Below, in pieces: positions 26,401 to 32,815 of a stretch of 64,000 nucleotides of DNA. The translations under genes and the position numbers were made by a program. Below the pieces are notes generated by a model. That model was not told the DNA's origin. It saw only the letters and a program-made list of their open reading frames with translations, and made no database searches. The stretch's first letter is position 1. Each line of letters opens with the position of its first letter. The DNA is from Gemmatimonadaceae bacterium (GTDB lineage Bacteria; Gemmatimonadota; Gemmatimonadetes; Gemmatimonadales; Gemmatimonadaceae). Where the stretch lies: the NCBI GenBank assembly GCA_019637445.1, contig JAHBVS010000001.1, forward strand, positions 1,399,586 to 1,463,585, given 5' to 3'.

Positions 26401-26569
26401 AGTCGTCACGCGCCTTAAGGTCGGTGATGTGCACGGCGCGCGCGCCGCACTGACGCGCTTGGCCACCTCGAGTGGTCGCGCCCCCGACGACCTGCGGACG
26501 CTGTTGCTGGGCGCGCACGTCGCGGCGGCCGAACGTGCACGCGACGGGGAACGCCCGACAGCGCCGTAG
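23426..26569 (+). CDS. Fused MFS-type transporter/spermidine synthase-like protein
   Basis: A 1047-residue fusion. Residues 1 to about 490 contain around 14 hydrophobic segments in two blocks (each begins GxxxxxYExxW: LIYESIWSRYLGLLVG and FIYEIAWIRMLSLVLG). Residues about 585-760 form a spermidine-synthase-like Rossmann domain with a SAM-binding GHGSGMSSHLL, acidic DIEPQM and FDDAKSYF. The catalytic loop reads LSEPSNPWVSG rather than the canonical Asp-containing loop, typical of the membrane-fused branch, so true polyamine synthesis is uncertain. A C-terminal extension of about 250 residues is Arg-rich and helical. No SpeD (AdoMet decarboxylase) gene is nearby. Substrate and direction of transport are unknown. 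Confidence 0.85.
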   Translation: MTTLLALLFVLSGAAGLIYESIWSRYLGLLVGHSAYAQVIVLVIFLGGMSAGAALAARRSTQVRSPLLWYAAVEGIVGVIGLLFHDVFSFASGFAYDTLFPALGGGATLLVGKWLLAALLIVPQSVLLGTTFPLMTAGVLRRLGDPAAQLAGSGQVLGLLYFANSLGAAIGVLVSGFYLIGLAGLPGTLVVAAVLNLVVALGTFGVVRLAQDDEESAFAAAVPGTEAAGDDRTSASPALVDEAVAPVGSGDLQGAGVRVQLIRLLLAVSFGTAVASFIYEIAWIRMLSLVLGSATHAFELMLSAFILGLALGALYVRNLADEAHDTLRLLGVVQFAMGALAIATLGLYLGAFDWMAGLMQTVQRNEPGYAVFNLARYGFALAVMLPSTFCAGMTLPLITRGLLGAGAGERAIGTVYAWNTLGSIVGVALASLILLPFLGLRGLLILGGALDIALGVWLLWWRARDVSDLRRTATLALVAGAAVVLGAVLSPAFDLTTLTSGVFRYGAVPEVGSRDIRFYKDGRTASVSVQFGGDSGFTIATNGKPDASLTRHWFRELPADVDPLDRPALRGDDATQLLLPMITLAHAPQARELAVIGHGSGMSSHLLLGSPQVERVTTIDIEPQMVEASRLLLPINRRVFEDPRSTFVFDDAKSYFAAAGRQFDLILSEPSNPWVSGVSGLFTDEFYARVSGYLAPGGVFGQWLHLYEIEDELVLSVLIALDRHFASYSLFLTNDVDLLVVASNAESLPRPDWSVFASEAISQDLARFRPITPRLLEGTRLITSDELRPLLSGAEGVNSDFYPRLDLGAERARFLGHEARGLSILPVERYDLAAALGGRVIAPLNDPAPALTHNRFIAQGIATRLAREDARVDTTDATRRLRVARLRLQRLRLEWASGQAPVDWQLWLAEALAVERDLHQGTMGGVYTWYYEAMERYMARAGAPEGAQSAVRFLRAASSYEWAAANAEIPTQIEERDRGIAWLAPGLFIDAAVVTRLKVGDVHGARAALTRLATSSGRAPDDLRTLLLGAHVAAAERARDGERPTAP

Positions 26570-26892
26570 GGACTTTCGCCATTGCGGGGCCGCAGGGCGG
26601 GGTGAGTATTGATTCTGCGTTCGCGCGACGGCTGGTGTGCGAACGGATCTCTTCCGCGGGACGCCGTCGAACGGAATGCCCGGTGGACATTCGGACCCAC
26701 CGAGCCGGTCGTCAGGTCGCTGGAGACGACTCGAGCTGTTCTGAAGGGCAGCACTTCGCGTGGGCCGTCATGCGCGAAGCAGAAGGTGGACCCGGCCGCG
26801 AGAGCGGTGACGAATCGGGACTCCATACTTCACCAGCAGGAGTAGGCTCCCGCCGTCACTCGTGGCGCGGGAGCCTTCACACGTTCTGGGAG
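26570..26892. other. Intergenic region between convergent genes
   Basis: This is the longest gene-free stretch (323 bases). I see no credible coding frame in it: open stretches have no ribosome-binding site or recognisable product. The only structure is an inverted repeat at 26844-26876, described separately. Confidence 0.6.
26844..26876. terminator. Hairpin, probable terminator for the amidohydrolase gene
   Basis: A 10-bp perfect inverted repeat (26844-26853 with 26867-26876) with a 13-nt loop lies 16 bases past the stop of the minus-strand amidohydrolase gene. It is GC-rich, but no T run follows on either strand, so termination strength is uncertain. Confidence 0.5.
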
Positions 26893-28479
26893 CTAGGGTC
26901 TCCGCAACGCGCGACCCGGCCGGCGATCGGTGAAGCGGCCTTGGTCCACGACCGGTACGCCGTTGACAATCACGAACGGGATTCCCGTCGCATACTGGTG
27001 CGGCGCCGTGAACGTCGCCGGGCTGCCAACCGTGGCCGCGTCGAAGATCGCCACGTCTGCGGCGCATCCCACCGCCAGGCAGCCGCGCTGGCCGGCGAGC
27101 CCGAGTCGCGCCGCCGGCATCCCCGTCATCTTGTGCACCGCCTGCTCCAGCGTGAGCACACCCTCCTCGCGCACGTAGTGGCCGAGCACGCGCGGAAACG
27201 TCCCGTAGGCACGCGGGTGTGGGACGCCGTCGCCAGGCGCGGTGAGACGGCCATCGCTCGCGACCATCGCCTGCGGATGCCGCATGATGCGCCGCACGTC
27301 GCCTTCGTCGATGATGTGATAGATCATCGAGGCGCCGCCGTTCAACTCACCTTCGATCACCAACTCCGCGGCTGCCTCAAGGCTCGAGCCAACGCCGCGT
27401 CGCTCCGCCCAGTCGAACAGCGTCTTGCCTTCGAGTGAGCGGTCCCAGTCCACGCGCCCGAACTGCACGCGGCGCGTGTCGCCGCCACCGCGATCCGTCT
27501 TGAGGAGCCCGATGATGCCGCGCGTGAGGCTGTCGCGCAGCACGGGGTTCTCGGTGCGCGCCTTGAACGCCGCGTCGCCTCCAGCGAGTGCCCAGGGCGG
27601 GATGAGCACGGCGAGGCCGGTGCTGGACGCCGTATACGGATACTGATCGACCATCACGTCGAGTCCGGCGGCACGGGCCTCATCGACCATCCGTAGTGTC
27701 TCGACGCTCTTGCCCCACATCGGCTGGCCCACGGCCTTGTGGTGCGTGAGCACGACCGGAATCCCTGCGTCGCGCGCGATCGTGATCGCCTCGGCGACGC
27801 CCTCGAGCAAGCCGAGTCCTTCCTCGCGTAGATGCGAGGTGTAGATGCCGCCGGAATCGGCGGCGGCGCGGCTGAGGGCGACGACCTCGTCGGTCTTGGA
27901 GTAGTAGCCCGGCACATAGCGCAGGCCCGTGCTGATGCCGAAGGCACCATCGCCCATGCCCTGGCGCACGAGCGCGACCATCCGCGCGAGCTCGTCCGCC
28001 GTTGGCGCGCGGTTGGCCGTCCCCATCACGCGGCGGCGGATGGTGTTGTGTCCGACGAGGTAGGCGACGTTCATCCCGAGCCCCGCGGCCTGTGCGGAGT
28101 CGAGATACGGAGCCAGGGGGAAGGGACCGCTGCCGTCCGGTCCGCCGAGCGAGAGCGTGACGCCCTGCGTGACCGCGCTCTTCGCGTCGGGCAAGCGCAG
28201 GAGCGGTTCGAGGTGCGCGTGGAGGTCGATGAATCCCGGCGCGACAATCAGCCCGGTGGCGTCGATGACGCGTGCGGCGCGCGATGCGTCGAGCGAGGTG
28301 CGCGACACCGCGACGACGCGGTCACCAGCGATGGCAACGTCGGCACGGTATCGCGCGTTGCCCGTGCCATCCACGACGGTGCCGTTGCGAATGAGCAGGG
28401 ACCAAACGGGTGCCGGCTGCTGGGCCGAGAGCAGCTGGGCACAGAGGGCCGTGAGGAACAGTGGGGTCGACCAACGCAT
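26893..28479 (-). CDS. Exported N-acyl-D-amino-acid deacylase-like amidohydrolase
   Basis: A 528-residue metal-dependent amidohydrolase of the D-aminoacylase branch, predicted to release D-amino acids from N-acyl-D-amino acids. A signal peptide (FLTALCAQLLSAQQ) puts it in the periplasm. Visible signatures are the beta-sandwich start TVVDGTGNARYRADVAI, the metal site GFIDLHAHLEP, YTSHLREEG, VLTHHKAVG and the Asp region MVASDGRL. The ATG at 28479 overlaps the stop of the upstream gene as TGATG, and starts right at the signal peptide. Dipeptidase or dihydroorotase-like activities within the superfamily are alternatives. It is the last gene of a three-gene minus-strand cluster. Confidence 0.88.
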   Translation of the reverse strand: MRWSTPLFLTALCAQLLSAQQPAPVWSLLIRNGTVVDGTGNARYRADVAIAGDRVVAVSRTSLDASRAARVIDATGLIVAPGFIDLHAHLEPLLRLPDAKSAVTQGVTLSLGGPDGSGPFPLAPYLDSAQAAGLGMNVAYLVGHNTIRRRVMGTANRAPTADELARMVALVRQGMGDGAFGISTGLRYVPGYYSKTDEVVALSRAAADSGGIYTSHLREEGLGLLEGVAEAITIARDAGIPVVLTHHKAVGQPMWGKSVETLRMVDEARAAGLDVMVDQYPYTASSTGLAVLIPPWALAGGDAAFKARTENPVLRDSLTRGIIGLLKTDRGGGDTRRVQFGRVDWDRSLEGKTLFDWAERRGVGSSLEAAAELVIEGELNGGASMIYHIIDEGDVRRIMRHPQAMVASDGRLTAPGDGVPHPRAYGTFPRVLGHYVREEGVLTLEQAVHKMTGMPAARLGLAGQRGCLAVGCAADVAIFDAATVGSPATFTAPHQYATGIPFVIVNGVPVVDQGRFTDRRPGRALRRP

Positions 28480-29198
28480 CAGGCGTCCTCGGTGAGTCGC
28501 ATTCCGCAGTGGGGACAACGTTGTACGTCCTCGATGAGCTTCGCGAGGCGGTTGGGATTACTGCTGCCCAGCCAGGCCGCGTCGCAGCGTTCGCAGTGGG
28601 CGCCGGTGGACCGGCCAACCTCGCTCTCCTTGGAGCGAAGGTACTGCATCGAGACCAGGAACCCGCCCCAGAAGCCAACCAGCAGGCAGAAGTACGCGGC
28701 GTCGGGCCAGGCGTAGACCTCGCCAAGGCCAAGGGCTCCAAGCGTTGCGACGAGCGTTGAGGCAATGCCGAAGGTACTGCGACGCGCGTACGGCGCGATG
28801 GACGCGCGGTAGGCCTCGATGCGACGGAGAAACTCCGCGCTCGTGAGCGGCGGCTCACGCATCGAGTTGTTCTGGAGCAATGCGCTCGCCTTGCCGCCGC
28901 GATTCCGCCGCATCACCAGCGTGACGGCCACAATCGCCAACGTGCTGCGCACCACATCCCAACCCGTCATCGCGACGCCCGCGAAGGGCAGTCCGAAGGA
29001 GAGCATCGCTGCGCTGAAGGCCGCGACCTTGCCGGTGTGCAGCAGAATCTCCTTCGCCGGTTCATTCTGCCCGATGGCACGCAATAGCTCAGCGCGCCGC
29101 AGCGCCTGCTCCGCCTGCTGCGACGCGACTGGGCGTGGCGGCGCGGCGGCCGCCGCGTCAGCGCTCGATGCTTCCAAGCACCCGCCCGAGGAACGCAT
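28479..29198 (-). CDS. Two-helix membrane protein with C-terminal zinc ribbon
   Basis: About 239 residues, not recognised. The N-terminal part is Ala/Arg-rich and ends in a short helix (QAEQALRRAELLRAIGQNEPAKEIL). Two pairs of hydrophobic segments follow (about residues 70-115 and 165-200), and the C-terminus holds a CxxC...CxxC zinc ribbon (CERC, CPHC). The start is uncertain: the ATG at 29198 overlaps the upstream serine-hydrolase gene by 41 bases, and a TTG at 29177 would reduce this to 20. The stop overlaps the amidohydrolase start (TGATG). Genes for zinc-ribbon membrane proteins of this sort are common, and no function can be inferred. Confidence 0.65.
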   Translation of the reverse strand: MRSSGGCLEASSADAAAAAPPRPVASQQAEQALRRAELLRAIGQNEPAKEILLHTGKVAAFSAAMLSFGLPFAGVAMTGWDVVRSTLAIVAVTLVMRRNRGGKASALLQNNSMREPPLTSAEFLRRIEAYRASIAPYARRSTFGIASTLVATLGALGLGEVYAWPDAAYFCLLVGFWGGFLVSMQYLRSKESEVGRSTGAHCERCDAAWLGSSNPNRLAKLIEDVQRCPHCGMRLTEDA

Positions 29199-30921
29199 CG
29201 ATGCTGCGGTTCTCAATCCACCGCACGACGACCACGAGATCCTGCTCCGGTGCCACGAACACAAGGTTCGTCCCGTTGCCGACGTGCCCAAACGCACTTG
29301 CCGGTGCACTCGGCATCCACTTGCGATCCGTGTTCAGGAACCAGTTCATGAAGCCGTAGCCGGGGTTCGGTCCGCTGGGCGTGAGCGCCTGCGTCACCCA
29401 GGCGTCGGAGAGGATGCGCTGCGTGCCCCACACGCCCCGGCGCTGCGTGAGCAGGCCGAATCGCGCCATGTCCCACGCGTTGATATACATCCCGCCGCCC
29501 CAGTGCCCGCCGCCCGACACCACTTGGGCCGGCCGGCCATCCAAGGTGATCCACGCGTTGTCGTAGCCATACCAGCGCCAGGACCGCGACGCGCCAATCG
29601 GCGTCATCACGAACTCGTCGAGCACTTCGGGCAGTGGACGCCGCCAGATGTTTGTCGCCGCGAGCGCCAGCACGTTCACGCGCACGTCGTTGTACTCGTA
29701 CACGGTCCCCGGCGCGTTGCGCGCGCGCGTGGTCCAGGTCGACGCGTCCTGCGCCGGACGGTCCGCCCACTCCGGCTTGCCCCAGAGTGTGCCCTCCCAA
29801 TCGCTGTTCTGCTGCAGCATGTGCCGCCAGGTGATCGTGCGATTGTGCGGCGTGCCCCAGGGATCGAGAAACTGCGGCTGGCCGTAGCGCTCGCCAGGCG
29901 TCCCGTCCACGGCCGTGCGCAGCACGTAGGTCGGCGCCTGCGAGCGATGGACCGGCTCGTCGATCGAGGCGATCAACCCGCGGTCCACGGCAATGCCGAC
30001 CACAGACGACAGGAACGACTTCGTCACCGAGTGCGTCATGTCGACGCGATCCGGATCGCCCCAGCTGGCAATTACGTAGCCGCCGCGCAGGATGACGCCG
30101 CTGTTGGGGCCGCGTGGCTTGAACGGACCGATGCCTTGGCCGAACGGCTCACGCCCGAAGGAGCGGTAGTGGTTCTCCTCCATGTCGCGCGAGGCACGCG
30201 TCTCGTTCTGCACAGCAAAGGCGATCGCATCAGCGAGCTTTGCGCTGTCCACGCCCATCGCGGCGGGCGACCGACGCTCCCAGGTCGCGCCGGGGACGTA
30301 CGCAGTCGCGGTTGCTCCCCGCGTCCGTGCTTGCGCGTCCAGGCCGGACCAGGGTGCAAACCCGATCGCGACAACCAGCAGCGCAACGGCAGCACCCGCC
30401 GCCGGAGCCGCAAGCCGCGCCCGCTTGCGCCGCGTGAGGATCGGCAACAGCCACAGATACAGCCCCGTCAGCCACAGTCCGAACACAATCACCCCCGCTG
30501 GCAAGAACACCCAGAGTTTCACCGGATCCCCGAAGAAGGAACCGTCATGAAGTTGCTCGATCAGGTCCGACCGCCGATAGGCCGCCTGCAGCACGCGCCC
30601 GTCGTCCAACGCCAACTGCAACTCCCAGCGCGAAAGCGTCACGACCTTGAGCAGTCCCTTGGACGGCCGCACGTCCACGCGGTCGATGTCGTCCCAGGAC
30701 CGGACGTTGGCCTCCGGAAGCGCCTGCGCCGCCGCCAGAACGCGGTCCCAGGGCACGTTCGGGATGGAGACCGCCGTGCGCTGCTCGGGCGGCTGCACCC
30801 AGGGCAGCTGCTTCTTCACCTGGAGCAGGAGTCCCGATGCAATCACCACCAGGAACGGCAGGCCCACGGCCACGGCACCCCAGCGGTGCAGGCGGCGAGA
30901 GAGGATGGAGAGTCGCATCAT
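29158..30921 (-). CDS. PepSY-type membrane domain fused to a serine hydrolase
   Basis: A 587-residue fusion. Residues 1 to about 175 look like a PepSY-associated membrane protein: LHRWGAVAVGLPFLVVIASGLLL, a periplasmic PepSY-like segment, then FLPAGVIVFGLWLTGLYLWL. A further hydrophobic segment (about 180-200) leads into a class C beta-lactamase-like/CubicO serine hydrolase. That domain has an SxxK pair S298/K301 (HSVTKSF), YND near residue 410 in place of the usual YSN, and a late HVGNGTN region. Two start ATGs lie side by side at the N-terminus. The enzyme would face the periplasm tethered by the PepSY part. Substrate is unknown; D-amino-acid peptides are possible given the downstream deacylase. 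Confidence 0.82.
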   Translation of the reverse strand: MMRLSILSRRLHRWGAVAVGLPFLVVIASGLLLQVKKQLPWVQPPEQRTAVSIPNVPWDRVLAAAQALPEANVRSWDDIDRVDVRPSKGLLKVVTLSRWELQLALDDGRVLQAAYRRSDLIEQLHDGSFFGDPVKLWVFLPAGVIVFGLWLTGLYLWLLPILTRRKRARLAAPAAGAAVALLVVAIGFAPWSGLDAQARTRGATATAYVPGATWERRSPAAMGVDSAKLADAIAFAVQNETRASRDMEENHYRSFGREPFGQGIGPFKPRGPNSGVILRGGYVIASWGDPDRVDMTHSVTKSFLSSVVGIAVDRGLIASIDEPVHRSQAPTYVLRTAVDGTPGERYGQPQFLDPWGTPHNRTITWRHMLQQNSDWEGTLWGKPEWADRPAQDASTWTTRARNAPGTVYEYNDVRVNVLALAATNIWRRPLPEVLDEFVMTPIGASRSWRWYGYDNAWITLDGRPAQVVSGGGHWGGGMYINAWDMARFGLLTQRRGVWGTQRILSDAWVTQALTPSGPNPGYGFMNWFLNTDRKWMPSAPASAFGHVGNGTNLVFVAPEQDLVVVVRWIENRSIDAFLGRVLGSIER

Positions 30922-31055
30922 TAGAGACGGTACGCGGTGGACAGGAGACGCGTTGTCTGCACATTCATCGCCTGTCGACCCACCCTCAACCCCCGCCGTC
31001 GCCCGTGCGTAGCGCTCGGGAGACCGAAGCAGACCCCACCAGCAAGGAGCCCGTG

Positions 31056-32690
31056 ATGCACCGATTCGTCCGTCGCGCCGCCGTCCTCGCGCTCGCCTCC
31101 GGCTTCGTGGCCGCGAGCGCGCAGGCGCAGGCCACCGACGCGCGGCTGGAACGCCTCAAGGCCGAGGCCCTCACCAAGGTCGAGGCGCGCGCCAAGCTGA
31201 TCCAGGAGATCATCGACCATCAGTTCTCGTTCTCGGAACTCGGCATGCAGGAGTTCGAGACGCAGCGCTACCTCACGGGCATCCTCGAACAGAACGGCTT
31301 CCAGATCACGCGTGGTTACGCGGGAATGCCCAGCGCCTGGGTGGCGCGCTGGGTCAGCCCCGCCGGCGCCAAGCCCGTCATCTCACTCGGCTCCGACGTC
31401 GACGGCATCCCGAAGTCCAGCAACAAGCCGGGCGTCGGCTTCCTCGACGCCATCGTTGAGGGCGCGCCCGGACACGGCGAAGGCCACAACACGGGCCAGT
31501 CGGTGAACATCGCCGCAGCGTTGGTGGTGAAGGAACTGATGATCCGCGAGCGCATTGCAGGGACGCTCGTGCTCTGGCCCGGCATCGCCGAGGAACAGAT
31601 GGCCGGCAAGGCCTTCCTTGTGCGCGAAGGACTGTTCCGGGACACGGACGTCGTGCTCTTCACGCACGTCGGCAATGGCCTCGGCGTCTCCTGGGGCCAG
31701 AGCGGCCAGACCGCACTGGTCTCGGCGATCTTCCGCTTCAAGGGCACCAGCGCGCACGCCGCCGGCGCGCCGTGGCGCGGTCGCTCGGCGCTCGACGCCG
31801 CGATGCTGATGGGCACCGGCTGGGAGTACCAGCGCGAGCACAACGAGCTGCCGACGCGTTCGCACTACGTGATTCGCGATGGTGGCGACCAGCCGAACGT
31901 CGTGCCCAGCGAAGCGAGTATCTGGTTCTACTTCCGCGAGCGCGATTACGAGCGCACGAAGGCCCTGTTCGAGAAGGGCATCCGTATCGCGCGCGGTGCA
32001 GCGATGATGGCCAACGTCGAGCTCGACACCGTGATGATCGTCGGCTCGGGCTGGAGCGGCCACTTCAACAAGACCATCGCCGAAGTGACCTACGAGAACA
32101 TCAAGCGTGTGGGCATGCCGGAATGGTCCGAGGCCGACCAGGCGCTGGCCCGTGGCCTGCAGCGCGAGTTGGGCAGCAACCCGCGCGGGCTGTCGACCGC
32201 CACCGAGTTCACGCTGCCGGGCCCCGTGCCCGAGAGCCAGCGGATGGGAGGAGGCTCGGATGACATTGGCGACGTGTCATGGAACGTCCCGACCGTGACG
32301 CTGCGGTATCCGTCGAACATCCCCGGCCTGCCGGGCCACAACTGGTCGAGCTCCATCGCCTCCGCCACGCCGATTGCCCACAAGGGCGCGGTGGCGGGCG
32401 CCAAGGTGCAGGCGCTGACCATGCTCGACATCCTGATGAAGCCGCAGGTGGTGGCCGATGCCTGGACCTACTTCCGCGACGTGCAGACCAAGGACGAGAA
32501 GTACACGGCGTTCATCTCGGCGACGGACCAGCCGCCGATTTGGCTGAACGCTGACATCATGCAGCGCTTCAAGCCGGAGCTGCAGAAGTTCTACTACGAC
32601 CCCAAGAAGTATGGGACGTACTTGGAACAGCTTGGCATCCGCTACCCCACCGTCCGCGAAGCACCGCGTACGACGATGGATCAGCAGTAG
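31056..32690 (+). CDS. Exported M20-family amidohydrolase, AbgB-like
   Basis: A 544-residue metallo-amidohydrolase resembling the B subunit of p-aminobenzoyl-glutamate hydrolase. It has a signal peptide (LALASGFVAASAQAQ), then SLGSDVDGIP and GHGEGHNTGQS, the usual positions of metal ligands in this branch, and the GIAEEQMAGK and FLVREG segments. The dimerisation domain follows (FKGTSAHAAGAPWRGRSALDA). The ATG at 31056 has an AAGGAG ribosome-binding site 8 bases upstream. Unlike AbgB it is exported and has no AbgA partner here, so the substrate is open: N-acyl or glutamyl amides are plausible. A strong terminator follows. Confidence 0.9.
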   Translation: MHRFVRRAAVLALASGFVAASAQAQATDARLERLKAEALTKVEARAKLIQEIIDHQFSFSELGMQEFETQRYLTGILEQNGFQITRGYAGMPSAWVARWVSPAGAKPVISLGSDVDGIPKSSNKPGVGFLDAIVEGAPGHGEGHNTGQSVNIAAALVVKELMIRERIAGTLVLWPGIAEEQMAGKAFLVREGLFRDTDVVLFTHVGNGLGVSWGQSGQTALVSAIFRFKGTSAHAAGAPWRGRSALDAAMLMGTGWEYQREHNELPTRSHYVIRDGGDQPNVVPSEASIWFYFRERDYERTKALFEKGIRIARGAAMMANVELDTVMIVGSGWSGHFNKTIAEVTYENIKRVGMPEWSEADQALARGLQRELGSNPRGLSTATEFTLPGPVPESQRMGGGSDDIGDVSWNVPTVTLRYPSNIPGLPGHNWSSSIASATPIAHKGAVAGAKVQALTMLDILMKPQVVADAWTYFRDVQTKDEKYTAFISATDQPPIWLNADIMQRFKPELQKFYYDPKKYGTYLEQLGIRYPTVREAPRTTMDQQ

Positions 32691-32710
32691 CCCGCACCGC
32701 GGGCGGGAGA

Positions 32711-32744
32711 CGGGGGCGGCGCCAGTCGGCGCCGCCCCCGTTTT
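32711..32744 (+). terminator. Rho-independent terminator after the AbgB-like gene
   Basis: A perfect 13-bp GC-rich stem (32711-32723 with 32728-32740), 4-nt loop and a TTTT run directly after it. It lies 20 bases past the stop codon and about 70 bases before the kinase gene, so the kinase should have its own promoter in 32745-32815. Confidence 0.9.
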
Positions 32745-32815
32745 CGCTTGCTTGATGCGTTCACAATCGTCACTTTCCTGAGGCTGGCTTCCACACCCCA
32801 TCGCGGAATTCCGAT

